A stretch of 64,000 nt of DNA. Source: Prochilodus magdalenae. Taxonomy: Eukaryota > Chordata > Actinopteri > Characiformes > Prochilodontidae. Numbering within the stretch: position 1 is the first letter of the stretch; the number at the start of each line of letters is the position of its first letter. Both the position numbers and the translations under genes were made by a program. Of this stretch, positions 46,790 to 57,910 are shown one piece after another. Where the stretch lies: positions 137,001 to 201,000 of the forward strand of contig JAMWET010001918.1 in the NCBI GenBank assembly GCA_024036415.1. The letters are read 5' to 3'. The notes below the pieces were generated by a model. The model did no database searches and was not told the origin of the DNA. It worked only from the letters and a program-made list of their open reading frames with translations.

Positions 46790-47870
46790 CTGGAAGCAGC
46801 ATTAACACAAAAACTGCATCTCAGGAGCTTTACCAGTAGGGTCTCCGTAGTTGATCAACTGCCCACAAGCCTAGGATCACTATGCACAATGCCAAGTGTT
46901 GGCTAGAATGATGTATGGCATTCTACCATTGGAATCTGGAGTGCTGGAAAGGTGTTCGCTGAGTACCATTATGCACTTCAAACTTTATGGAAAGAGTCTA
47001 TCTGGAACACTGGGAGAACCAGACCAGCACCCAGTCTAGACTACAGACCTATCGGGCCCTAAACAGAGAATACGACCAAGCAGAGCAATTCCAATTGGCA
47101 CGAGAAAAATTCATCTCTAAATTAGAACATGTCCTTCCAAATTTCAAAATTCTACCAGAATAAAAAAAAATTCCAGTTGTCCTTGGAGAATGACACAGCA
47201 CTCCTAGCCGCTAAATATGTGGCAACATGATACCGCCTGAGGGACAGTGAGTAACACACTCCACACCCCGACCCCACTGACCCCACTGACCGGCTACCAC
47301 ACCTCACTGTATATACGTTCCCTGTAAACTGTCTGTTATGTTATTATTTCATTCATGTACCTTACTTTATCTTCACTGTTGTTATTTCACTTATTAATAT
47401 TAATTATTACTTTATATTTATTTACTTCTACAATATGTGTCACTGTTGAATTCCATGCTTTGGCAACATTGTATTTAATAGAGTCATGCCAATAAAGCTG
47501 AACTAAATTTAATTGAACTGAGTCTTGGGAAGGCCCGTTCCAGCAGATTCAATAACACATAGTTTGGTGGATTTGTTGTGGCGGAACGCCATTGGCCTGC
47601 ACAGAGCCCCGACCTTTACTAATCACCTTTGGGATAAACTGAAACATCCACTGCGAGTCAAGTCTTCTCGTTCAACATCGGTGCCTGACCTCTTTTAACT
47701 AAATGTGTGCAATCTTTTACAAACACACTTCCAACTGTCCTCCTGAATCCACTTGAATACTAAAACCAATCAGCTGTTCACAATTCTTATCATCACTGGT
47801 GTATAGTTCTCAGTCCTGTCAGTTCCTTTTTATTGGAGAACAACCCACCGTCACCTGAGCTGTTATCTCT
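46790..47870 (+). mobile_element. Tc1-like transposon split by a LINE insertion
   Basis: The left half (46790-46985: CACAATGCCAAGTGTTGGCT, CATTGGAATCTGGAGTGC) and right half (47521-47870: AGTCTTGGGAAGGCCCGTTC, AATCACCTTTGGGATAAACTG) are consecutive parts of a fish Tc1-like transposase gene. On the plus strand the right half reads NHLWDKLKHPLRVKSSRSTS and VPDLF, the region after the DLNPIEHLW motif. A LINE 3' fragment sits between them. Confidence 0.7.
46990..47520 (+). mobile_element. LINE 3' fragment inserted in the Tc1 element
   Basis: A degraded coding end (LENDTALLAAKYVAT, YRLRDSE near 47180-47250) is followed by a T-rich 3' UTR. The terminal ATGCCAATAAAGCTGAACTA and a TTTAATTGAACTGAG tail end it. 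ATGCCAATAAAGC with a TTGAA-type tail is a common 3' end of L1/Tx1-like fish LINEs. 5'-truncated. Confidence 0.7.
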
Positions 47871-48009
47871 TACTGTCAACTCCACAAATATTGGCACCCG
47901 TCATATGAATGAGCTAAAATGAAAAAAAGAACCACATGTGAAATTAGTTATATAGGTGACAAACAGGCCTCATGCTTTGATTGTCAAAAAGAGTTTTGAA
48001 ACAATATTA

Positions 48010-48538
48010 CAGGGGTTGGACAATGAAACTGAAACACCTGTCATTTTAGTGTGGGAGGTCTCATGGCTAAATTGGACCAGCCTGGTGGACAATCTTCATT
48101 AATTGCACATTGCACCAGTAAGAGCAGAGTGTGAAGGTTCAGTTAGCAGGTAAGAGCACAGTTCTGCTCAAAATACTGCAATGCACACAACATTATGGGT
48201 GACATACCAGAGTTCAAAAGAGGACACATGGTGCACGTCTTGCTGGCGCATCTGTGACCAAGACAGCAAGTCTTTGTGATGTATCAAGAGCCACGGTATC
48301 CAGGGTAATGTCAGCATACCACCAAGAAGGACGAACCTCCACCAGCATCACGTAGTGACCTGGCCACTATCCTGCAAGAAGAATGGCTTAAAATCCCTCT
48401 GACCACTGTGCAGGACGCAGTATATGTCATTCCCAAGACGAACTGACGCTGTATTGGCCCCAAAAGGAGGCCCTACACCATACTAATAAATGGTTGTGGC
48501 CTAAAACCAGGTGTTTCAGTTTTATTGTCCAACCCCTG
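48010..48538 (+). mobile_element. Tc1-like deletion derivative (MITE) with full TIRs and TA duplication
   Basis: CAGGGGTTGGACAATGAAAC starts it and its inverse GTTTTATTGTCCAACCCCTG ends it, with one mismatch in the first 31 bases. TA flanks both sides (48008-48009 and 48539-48540). At 529 bp it retains about 330 bp of the 5' part and about 200 bp of the 3' part of an autonomous element. It lies within 47880-49370. Confidence 0.93.
48196..48475 (+). pseudogene. Transposase remnants inside the MITE
   Basis: Starts MGDIPEFKRG as at 23612. A short deletion near 48227 then shifts the frame before the first HTH (GASVTKTASLCDVSRATVSR readable in the next frame). After the internal junction near 48336 come C-terminal pieces (EEWLKIPLTTVQD) and CGRIDAVLAA-like text in broken frames. 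No catalytic residues remain, so mobility would depend on a related enzyme elsewhere. Confidence 0.8.
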
Positions 48539-49370
48539 TAAGGTTAAGGAGCACAAACCTTTACAAACATGCAGATTTCTATGATGGCCCCCTCGAATTT
48601 CAGTATCTATTTACCTATCCAGCAATCAGCCTTTTGATTTTGGAGGGGCATTGGACCACTCTTCTATGGAGAACATTTCCAACTCAAATTAGGATCCATA
48701 GGTTTGCTCTTGTGAACTGCCCTTTTCAGTTGAGATCACAGATTGTCATTTTGTCATGTCATTTTAGAAGTGTGTTTTGGGTGATTGTCTTATTGGAAGA
48801 CCCAAGCACAGCCCAGTTTCACCTTCCAGCAGAGGCAAGCAGACTTTCAGCTAAAATGTTCTGGTGTTGGATGGAATTGGTTATGTCATGGACCTTAACA
48901 ACAGCCCCTGGACTGCTAGCAGCAAAACTTGCCCCAACGAAGCCAGTATATCCAACTGTGGGTAAGGGGTACTGCTCTTTGTTCTCTGTCACCTTTTTTC
49001 CACCAGACATGACATTTCACCATCATCTGACCACAACATAATTCCAACATTGCTTGGCAAACTTCAGATGCTGGGATTTGGGTCTTAGTTTTAGGAGAGG
49101 TTCCCAAAAAGCTCCGGGTCATGTAGGTGCCAACTTATGTTTGATTTTGAAAGTGTGATCTTCACCTTCTCTTTGTCTCTCAGGTGTGTTGGGTCAGTAT
49201 GCTAATACGACCACATCCTGGCAAATTGTCCACAGTCTTTGAAACCTCTTTACTGGCCATAATTGTGTTCACTGGTAGTTTCAACTGTTGGCTTATTTTT
49301 CTGTAGCCATTCCCCAAATCCATGTAGCTCAACAGCTTTTTTCCTCATTTGAGCTGAGAGCTATTGAGTT

Positions 49371-49807
49371 GTTGTATGAAAGAGAGCATTTTTAGACCTC
49401 ACTGCAAAAAAACATATCTGCCAAGTAATATTATAATATATTGAGTAGACATATCTTAATTTTTTTGGACCGTTGGAATGTTTTAGACTGCTTATTAGAT
49501 CATTTAATTGATTTGGAGATGTTTTTGCTTGTTTTTGACTGACTGACAAGGTTCCACAACAAGCAATTTGTGTTAGACACACCTTTCCATCAGAATTTGC
49601 AGTTTGTTAAAGTTTTTCACATCTTGTAAATTTGTCTCTGCTTTTGCAATTTTGTTTTCTTGAATGATGTTTTTTTTTTCATTTGTAATTTTGTTTTCTG
49701 AAATGTTTATTTGTTTTGCACCGAAATCCCACTATACTGCCTATAATTAAATTTTTTTTTCATTTAAGAAGTATGTCTGGAAGAAGCAAAGAAAGTTGAC
49801 TTTGAAG
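49371..49807. other. Unassigned T-rich DNA
   Basis: T-rich runs (49672-49680, 49752-49760); no gene recognised. Confidence 0.45.
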
Positions 49808-49945
49808 TTGACCGCATTTAACCCATCTGTGAAGTGATACACCCACATACACACACTCTAGTGAACACACACACACTAGGGGGCAGTGAGCATACTTGCC
49901 TGAAGCAGTGGGCTGTCCTATCCACGGTGCTTGGGGAGCAAATAG
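49808..49945 (-). mobile_element. tRNA-SINE, 3' part
   Basis: CGCATTTAACCCATCTGTGA, CACACTAGGGGGCAGTGAGC and CTATCCACGGTGCTTGGGGA match 41789-41895. The tRNA head is missing. Confidence 0.8.
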
Positions 49946-50093
49946 ATTTAAAGCAAAAAAAAAATAGCTTGTTAATGAATCTTATAATGAGCTTACAGCA
50001 GTGTTAAAGTAAGAAATATAAGATGGATCAACTAGATTTAAGACAATATCATTTTTTTGCAGTGCAATATCAAGAAACATTTTTCCCCCAATG

Positions 50094-50365
50094 ACATGAA
50101 GACAAAACACCAAGCAAACAAAAGGGAACAGGGAGTATAAATGAACAAGTACTAACAAGGAACACCTGGGAGGGGGCGGAGCTACAAACTAAGGACAGGT
50201 GAGAGGCCTAACAAGAGGGTGGAGACAGGAGGAGCAAAAAACCAAAACATACAAAAGCACATGAAACAGGACAACAAAAGGCACATGGAAGAAACAAGAG
50301 AAAAAGAGTCAGAGACAGAAACCCAGAGGAAACGGAGACAAACCGAGGCAAGACAAGACTTGACA
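50094..50365 (-). mobile_element. LTR-like repeat fragment, copy 2
   Basis: AACACCAAGCAAACAAAAGG, GGGGGCGGAGCTACAAACTA, AGGACAGGTGAGAGG and GAGACAGGAGGAGCAAAA. On the minus strand it begins TGTCAAGTCTTGTC. Shared with 36770-37002. Confidence 0.45.
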
Positions 50366-52240
50366 GCCGCATATGTTTCTGACAAAGTTGGCAACTCCCA
50401 AATTATTTGTGGAAAAAGAGAATTATTGGAGTTATAGATTGATATTTTGCTCACTTTTGTGAAGAACACCAATATTTCTATAAAATAAAAAAACTAAAAA
50501 AATAATTTTAAATGCTTGTCTAAAAATTTTAACAAAGAATGCATGGCACCCTAAATGACAGTGTTCATGTCAAGTTTTGAATTTCTAGATTCCAGAATAC
50601 TAGATAATGGATACTGTAACTCAAATCAAGAAAAAAACTAGCTGTCACAAGGTCACTGGACTCCACAGCTGAATACTTTCCCTGCTCAGGAAACAACTGC
50701 TACAGCTCCGTTAATTATGAACCTCTTAATGAACTGAAGCTAGTCTGTTGTAGCAGAGCAAACATGGCAAAGTGCAGTGACCCTCCATGACCAGAGATGG
50801 TGGAACACTACAAACACTGTGTGCCCCCTCACCTGGCGCCACATGGAGTATATAGCCTTTGCCACTGGAAGAGGGGGGCTTTTGCAACAGTCTCTTTCAA
50901 AAGAAACTAAGAAGCATCAGGTATTTTTGCTGTTGTAAAACTCATTTCCTGCAATTTTTCACTGTCATGACTCCATGCCCCATGAGGCCAAGCCTATTTG
51001 GAAACAAATTAAGCCTCTATAGGTGGTGCAGACACTTAGAAGTACACTTCTTCATAGAAAGAGGTTTTTTGCTTCCTCCAATGCCTGTCAGAGGCTTCAG
51101 GAAAATAATAAATGAATAAATGTATAAATAAAAAGGACTTGAAACGCAAGGTGTTGCCAGTAGAAGATAATTTATCTTTTAGGCACTTCTTCTTAGTTGT
51201 GATGATTTATATACAATAGTCTACAGAAGTCAGACCATTCCTTTATTCAATTTCCAGTCAAAATAGCCATTATCTACAAGTTATTAGCATAGGTTTCCAG
51301 ATATTCAGGTATTGAGTGTTGGGATATTTCCACACCTCCAAAATTTAATCTGTGAAGATGGCGGGATTTTCTGCCTCTCACCATCTGAGTAATTTCAGAT
51401 ACACTCAGTAATGTTGATGTCTGGACTTTGAGTTTTTTGATGAAAGTCGAATCAATGTCCACTAATAGCTGAAGACATGAATAAAACCACAGGAGAACGG
51501 AACGCTGTGCAATAAGCAACTTTCGACTGATTCCATACATTGCAAAAGTGGCATCTTAACAAGTAAGCTTACATCTAAATAATATATATCTTATATTTCC
51601 CATTTTAAGACTGTTGTAATCTTATTATAAAAATATGTCATTTATTTCTAGATGTTTTGTACTTGGTTTAGGTAATTTAATCAAGATTATCTCACTATAT
51701 TGGAATATTTTTTGTTTTAAGCACATTTTTTTTCAATTAACCAAAATTATATGCTAGTTTTAGAGCATATCATGCCCTTTCCAACAAGCCCTGAATGGTG
51801 TTGCTAGCCATAAAGGAAAATATGAGCCCCATAATCTCACAAATCTCAAAAAAGTCTTTCTGTGGACAGTTTGTTTCCTTGGAAAGGGTATGGAAATGCC
51901 CAAACTATTGTTGCTGTTGCTACATTGTAGTTCAATTACGTGCTACTATGTTGCTACATGTAACTGAACTACAGAGTCCCACTGTTTCCAGTGGAGAATG
52001 TTTTAGTAGTGATGATTCTAATTCATTTTGAGCAGAGCCCAAAACGCTAAGCAGCATATGACTTCCAAACACAGCTCTGAACAGTAATGGGCACATAGAG
52101 CTTTAATAGTTTCCATCAAAATGTGAAAAGTTTACTTAAAGGCAGAAAATAATGCACAACTTACGTGTTTGCATATGTGTGCATATGAACAACAAAGCAG
52201 ACCTTTTCTTCTATACTGACACTAGCAAATGTATTGGCTC
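50366..52240. other. Unassigned DNA
   Basis: About 1.9 kb with no gene or repeat that I recognise. Frames such as 50859-51119 and 51274-51540 have no known motif. Confidence 0.4.
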
Positions 52241-52375
52241 TGCTAGTCCATTTCTGTTGGTCCATTCATCATGAAATTTTCACACAGTGTAAACAGCAGC
52301 TGCTGTGTTCAATAGATGGATAAATGTAAAGATCAGCAAAAATGGAGATGCACTTTTTTTTAGACAGTGACTATA
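52241..52375. mobile_element. Partial relative of the 25.3 kb MITE
   Basis: GGTCCATTCATCATG, GTGTAAACAGCAGCTGCTGT and AAAAATGGAGATGCAC..GACAGTGACTATAT match the right half of 25271-25527. Confidence 0.65.
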
Positions 52376-52519
52376 TGTGAAGGCATGGAGGCTGTAACAC
52401 TGCAAAATCAAGACGTTTTTTAACTTTCAGCCAAAATCAACATCCCATAATTGATACTGATAGGGACCACGGTTCCACCAAATCTTAATGATGTTTTATT
52501 TCAGAGTGTGTTTGTGTTT

Positions 52520-52600
52520 GAGAGACAAACAGAGAGATAGAGAAAGAGAGAGACAGATAGAGAGAGAGAGAGAGAAAGAGGTAGACAGAGAGAGAGAGAG
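52520..52600. repeat. GA-rich microsatellite
   Basis: GAGAGA with GACA/GATA/AAAG variants. Confidence 0.95.
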
Positions 52601-52706
52601 TTGTTTATTCTTATCTATCTGAAACGAGGCCAGCTTCTTTCTGCTAAAAAAAGGTTGGATCTTTTACAAGAAGCACAGACAACACCCATAATACCATGCA
52701 TCACCC

Positions 52707-52707
<1 letters not shown>

Positions 52708-52802
<95 letters not shown>

Positions 52803-52915
52803 AACATACACACACACACACACACACACATACACAAACACACGCACACATACACACACACACCACACAAACACACACACATACACACACACACACTCAC
52901 ACACACACACACACA

Positions 52916-52946
<31 letters not shown>

Positions 52947-53014
52947 CACACCCACACACACACATACACACACACACACGCACACATACACACACACACA
53001 CACCACACAAACAC

Positions 53015-53066
<52 letters not shown>

Positions 53067-53131
53067 GCACACACACACACATACACACACACACCACACA
53101 AACACACATACACACGCACACGCACACAACG

Positions 53132-53189
<58 letters not shown>

Positions 53190-53190
53190 G
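52708..53190. repeat. Long interrupted (CA)n array
   Basis: About 480 bp of CA with recurring CACCACAC, ACAAACAC, ACATACAC and CGCACAC interruptions. All H/T- and C/V-rich open frames here are its translations. Confidence 0.98.
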
Positions 53191-53308
53191 GCTGGATTTC
53201 AGGAGTAGAGTCCCCTGAGAGACTAAGCCAAACAACCTTTCATCATACTTCTGTGATGTCTTCTATCACCTGAGAGACTTTGTGGTAAGACCATAAGAAC
53301 TATCCCAA

Positions 53309-53355
<47 letters not shown>

Positions 53356-53382
53356 ATGTGTGCGCGTGTGTGTGTGTGTGTA
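53309..53382. repeat. Compound TG-TA-TG microsatellite
   Basis: TGTGTG, then about 14 TA, then TGTATGTG, GCGCG and TG units. Confidence 0.97.
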
Positions 53383-53789
53383 TTGCTATATCTTTGATTA
53401 GAATCCCACGGGGGTCCGTTTGACACTGTGTTCTATTCAGAAAGGCACTTTTCAGTGGGTGCATATAGATTTTATACAGTAAACATTTTCTCTCAAGTCA
53501 CTCTATAAGCCAACAACTACAGCATTCCAAAACATTATCAAGTTCCATTTTTAAGGGCCCATATCATGCAAAAGCCAAAGACTTGCTGTCATTTTTCTTT
53601 GCATTATTTCAAATTAAATAGTGTGACATAGCATACCAACACATTACATGCAGCCTGGTCATCTGTTAATAGTCATACTAATAGCTCATTCGGAATAGGT
53701 TAGTCTGGCCTCAGTCTGAATGGAATACGTCCATGTATCCACCTTAAGAGAAGTAGATTAGTGTGATCAAGGCCATTCCAAATGCAACT
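53383..53789. other. Unassigned DNA
   Basis: No gene recognised. Confidence 0.4.
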
Positions 53790-54103
53790 GTATCCCATTG
53801 AACAACGTGGGTAACACTATTTTGCTCCAGGATGCTTCTATTTCATAATATCAGTACTTCCAGTTGGCCAGGACATTTCTATCAGAGCACAAATTTCACA
53901 AACTGATGTTCAAAAGTGGCATCTTATGAGAGTGACACGATTCTAGGCACTAACTTCATCACTATGACTATTGCCAACGTTTTTCCACAGAGATTATATG
54001 GCTATGTGTTCATTTAGCAATGTGCTCTTAGCAAGAGGTGTGCCTGAAATACATAATCAAAACATTTAGGTGGGTGTCCACATACTTTTGTCCAGATACT
54101 GTG
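53790..54103. mobile_element. Tc1-like 3' fragment with terminal sequence
   Basis: CTTCCAGTTGGCCAGGACAT, AATTTCACAAACTGATG and AAGTGGCATCTTATGAGAGT lead to the terminal GGTGTCCACATACTTTTGTC, then CAGATACTGTG, a familiar fish Tc1-like end. Confidence 0.65.
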
Positions 54104-54632
54104 TGTCACAGTTTTACTGACCCGCACTCAGGGATACAGGCCTGTTTCACTAGCCTGTAGAATGAGTAGATCCACAAAGCATCTGGCGTTTTTATATGTC
54201 TGAATACACGAAGAAACGATTCACCAGCAGTTCACAGTTTCATGAACATAATCATTCTCCAAATATATGTGACTGGTAGGGGTCAGGTCACAACCAGCTC
54301 TTGTTCCAGCCTTTCTGACACATAAGAGTGTAAATCAATGCACTTCTCTGATTTCAACAGGTGGAGCATAAGCACCCTTACTAATGAATTATAAATTCTA
54401 TGTCCTTTTCATATCAAAGAATAAAGTGTCTATCTGCCTCTGCTTAAGTAGGTGGTGATCAATTAAGTCCCTGAAAATAAGAAGCTGACTGACTAAAGCT
54501 TCACGCCGATCTCTTTCATTGTAGTATACACACAGTATCTACTGTATTAGAATCAACTTCCTTTACTTTCACAACTTCCCCAATATTAGAAACATCTCAA
54601 TTACTTCATCATTGTCCACCTCATTAGAAACA
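54104..54632. other. Unassigned DNA
   Basis: Anonymous sequence. The last ~50 bases are a degenerate lead-in to the minisatellite. Confidence 0.4.
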
Positions 54633-55238
54633 TCTCCTGTACTTTATTTACTTCCTCACTGTCTCCTGTACTTTATTTACTTCCTCACTGTCTCCTGTAC
54701 TTTATTTACTTCCTCACTGTCTCCTATACTTTATTTACTTCCTCACTGTCTCCTATACTTTATTTACTTCCTCATTGTCTCCTATACTTTACTTCCTCAT
54801 TGTCTCCTATACTTTATTTACTTCCTCACTGTCTCCTATACTTTATTTACTTCCTCACTGTCTCCTATACTTTATTTACTTCCTCACTGTCTCCTGTACT
54901 TTATTTACTTCCTCACTGTCTCCTATACTTTATTTACTTCCTCACTGTCTCCTATACTTTATTTACTTCCTCACTGTCTCCTATACTTTATTTACTTCCT
55001 CACTGTCTCCTATACTTTATTTACTTCCTCACTGTCTCCTATACTTTATTTACTTCCTCACTGTCTCCTATACTTTACTTCCTCATTGTCTCCTATACTT
55101 TATTTACTTCCTCACTGTCTCCTGTACGTTATTTACTTCCTCACTCTCTCCTGTACGTTATTTACTTCCTCACTGTCTCCTGTACGTTATTTACTTCCTC
55201 ACTGTCTCCTATACCCTTTTTACTTCCTCACTGTCTCC
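54633..55238 (+). repeat. 29 bp minisatellite, ~21 units
   Basis: The unit is TCTCCTATACTTTATTTACT plus TCCTCACTG, highly uniform. Two 25 bp units lack ATTT (about 54778-54803 and 55067-55092). TGTACTTT, TGTACGTT and CACTCT variants cluster at the two ends. Since 29 is not a multiple of three, all three plus frames stay open; none is a gene. Confidence 0.98.
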
Positions 55239-55244
55239 ATGTAA

Positions 55245-55376
55245 ATGACTATGCTGTGCTACACCAATAAGAGTCCTAGGGCAGGACTCCTAACACTACA
55301 TTGGCCCACCTGTAATATGATTACCTTGTAAGTTGCTCTGGATAAGAGTGTCAGCTAAATGCCATAGATGTAGATG
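55245..55376 (+). mobile_element. SINE 3' part inserted in the minisatellite
   Basis: CTACACCAATAAGAGTCCTA through GTAAGTTGCTCTGGATAAGA, GTGTCAGCTAAATGCC and TGTAGATGTA, matching the inverse of 38085-38210. Minisatellite text resumes at about 55376 (ACTTCCTCACTGTCTCCTGT). Confidence 0.85.
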
Positions 55377-55407
55377 TACTTCCTCACTGTCTCCTGTACT
55401 CTTGTCT

Positions 55408-55872
55408 CCTTTTCAATTTCAAGCATTTAGCGGGTTTTGGACATATTCATAACATCTGCCTAAGTGGAGGTAACACCTGCTTCACTGTATTGTCAAATGA
55501 ATTCTAAACGTTTCCCAGATCAAAAAGATCAAGAAGCTTATGCATATTAAATCACTTTTATTGACTGGTTTACTATTTACTACTTTCTTTTTTACTCCAT
55601 GTATCTTTTTTCTTTAAAGAACATTCATTTTGTAATTTTTCGGTTGGGACTGAACTGATTATGGCCAGCAAATATTTACCTAGATTTATGGTGTAGTCTG
55701 CTGTGATGCTGGTAAGAAGACCATAAAAGGAACCTTGCTATTTGGTGCATTTGTGAGTCAAAAGGTAAGTTTTGCAGATGCTACCTGAAAGCTGGCATTA
55801 TAAAGTGGCACAGTCTTATTTTATAAGTATCATGCATGCAGCTGTTTATAAGTATTACTGAAACTACACTTA
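55408..55872. other. Unassigned DNA
   Basis: No gene or repeat recognised. Confidence 0.4.
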
Positions 55873-56010
55873 TTAGCAAAAGAATAGCTGCACCCAGAAA
55901 GTAAGCATCTGATTGCAGTGCTATTGGGAAGGAAGATAAAGGTTACCAGGAACATTAAATGATGACACATTTAGACTGATATGGGTAATAATTATTGAGC
56001 TACACATACA
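55873..56010 (-). mobile_element. DNA transposon family A, copy 4, first part
   Basis: AAAAGAATAGCTGCACCCAG, GGGAAGGAAGATAAAGG and ATTGAGCTACACATAC match copies 1-3, then homology stops. Confidence 0.6.
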
Positions 56011-57465
56011 AGTCGCAAAGCAAGTTGTAGTTATAAAGGATGGGTGTAATTGTTGTAGTGTTCGTAAAATTGGCCAGGTAGTTCATTTTTAAGCATTCAG
56101 CAGCACGTATTCATAACATCTGCTTATTTTGTAGTACTAGTGTATTGTTTGCTCATTTCATAAAAAAAAATATTCTAGATGTTCATAAGATTAAGAAGAC
56201 CAAGAGGGTTTTGTTGATGGCAGAAATCACATGAATGTATTTGTTTATTAAGTAATTCATTCATTCATTTATTTACTCATTCAGTGCATCGGCTTACTGA
56301 AACACAAAACAGTTTGGCTTGGTTTTTTTTGGCCTTGGATTGTCAATAATATTTAGCTTGTTTCATACGGTAAATATGAATCGTACTGGACATATACACC
56401 ATTCAGTGGACTTAATAGTCATAATATTCAGGGTTGCCTAATGCAACCGCTGGCTCCAAAATACAACCGCAGAGTCTTTTAAGTTGTAGCGGCTTTCTAC
56501 TGGCATAAAAGCAGCATCTCTTCCTCTTTTCCACAACAATTTTCAACACCAGGCCCATCAGATTCATTTAGCAGAGTCTGAATATGGTCGGGATCTGGGC
56601 ACTTAAGGTAGCATTAAGATGAGGTAGGCACTTTAGTGGAGTTTGAATATGGAGACGAACCAGTGTACTGGAGGAAGCTATAAGCTGATGTTGGTTACTT
56701 TTAACAAAACTTCAAGTTACCTTAAGTAAGCTTAGGTCTGCTATGTTTCAACAAGCTGAAGGTTTTAATGGATGTACCAGAGGTTCTCTAATGTAATGCA
56801 CGGCTTGGCCGCTTAAATCAGACCTCTTATAAACCAATCATATCAGACCTTGACATCAGTGAGGGTTACAATGGTTCTTTTTAGCAACAGCATTGTCATG
56901 AACGTGTACCACAATACACAATACATCACTACTGAGACCTGCAATTAGAGTTCAGTGAAGAACTCATAGTTACAACTACAGACGTTTAGTCCTCCGTATA
57001 CACACACTGCAGAGGAGTGTTCGTACTGTTGCTGTAGCTAAACTTAACAGCATAGGCCTCTGTTAGACACTTCTCTGGGCTGCTGCTTCAGATCCTGTCT
57101 GATACTGGCTACTGTGTAATATGCACATCCATAGACTGCGAAATGAAAGTTAATTAACGTGGAAGGAGAACAGTTTGCAGATTTTTGGATTTGCCAGTTA
57201 GTTGAAAGTCTGCTTCTTACTTTTCCTTGTCAGTTGTCTGACGAAACCTGTTTTTTTTACCATCATACACATGGCGGAACATGTGGTAGACAACATGCTG
57301 TAAATGATTATCAGAACAGTCAATTTGTTATGTTGTGATCCATGTCCACAAAACAGCAGTTTGTTCGGGATACTCAGGCATTCTCTATTTGCTCCCATTC
57401 ACTCACTCTGGGCTTCTGGACTCCCTGGACACATGTCGTTATGATTTTTAGACCGCCTCCAACTG
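56011..57465. other. Unassigned DNA between two family A pieces
   Basis: No gene recognised. The borders share TATTGAGCTACACA (55989 and 57470 regions), so this 1.45 kb may be an insertion into a family A copy. Confidence 0.35.
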
Positions 57466-57910
57466 GGGATGTATTGAGCTACACACAAAGAAGATGTGTG
57501 TCTGAGTTTGGTGTCAGGCTAACGCAATATGCCATATGTCTTGTGATTTGTGGAGGTGCCCAGTAGTGTCCCAATGGTCAAGCTGGAGTGATACCAGGAC
57601 GAGTGACAACAAACTGTTCATCTAGGCACTGACCATGGTGACTCCAGACACAGATTCCCTGACTCGTGACTGAAGATGACCTGCTGCCATTTTGAGTCAC
57701 TCCATGACAGTCTGGCATGACACCATTGCAGTCTTTGGCGATGTTGTTGTGGTGTTAGGGGAAATCGTTGTTATGGTCTGTGTGCAGTCGTCTGCTAATG
57801 GTGCTGGCACTAGTAGGATGACTCATGGAGGGCATCACTGCTTGCTGAATGTCCACAAGTGTAGCTGTTGGCTCAGTCAGGTACAGAGATAAGGCTTATC
57901 CTTGTTTACA
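57466..57910 (-). mobile_element. DNA transposon family A, copy 4, second part
   Basis: TATTGAGCTACACACAAAGA, GTTTGGTGTCAGG, GAAGATGACCTGCTGCC, GTCTGGCATGACACCATTGC and GTACAGAGATAAGGCTTATC continue the family order. Confidence 0.6.

Larger units (their letters stand above)
47880..49370 (-). mobile_element. Tc1-like transposon hosting a MITE
   Basis: The left end TCCACAAATATTGGCACCC is a typical TIR of one fish Tc1-like group. Beyond the MITE at 48010-48538 the text (GTGTTTTGGGTGATTGTCTT, GCCCAGTTTCACCTTCC, CATCATCTGACCACAACATA) is the reverse complement of a Tc1-type transposase region. The right TIR is lost near 49370. The plus frame 48511-49041 is a non-coding-strand reading. Confidence 0.65.

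Noticed and set aside
48511..49041. 176-codon plus open frame
   Set aside because: It reads the non-coding strand of a Tc1-like relic and starts inside the MITE terminus.
52601..53235. H/T- and C/V-rich frames over 150 codons
   Set aside because: They are CA-array translations.
54612..55270. Three overlapping plus frames resembling a membrane protein (YFIYFLTVSYT repeats)
   Set aside because: A 29 bp repeat read in three frames; identical peptide in every frame shows it is a tandem-repeat artefact.
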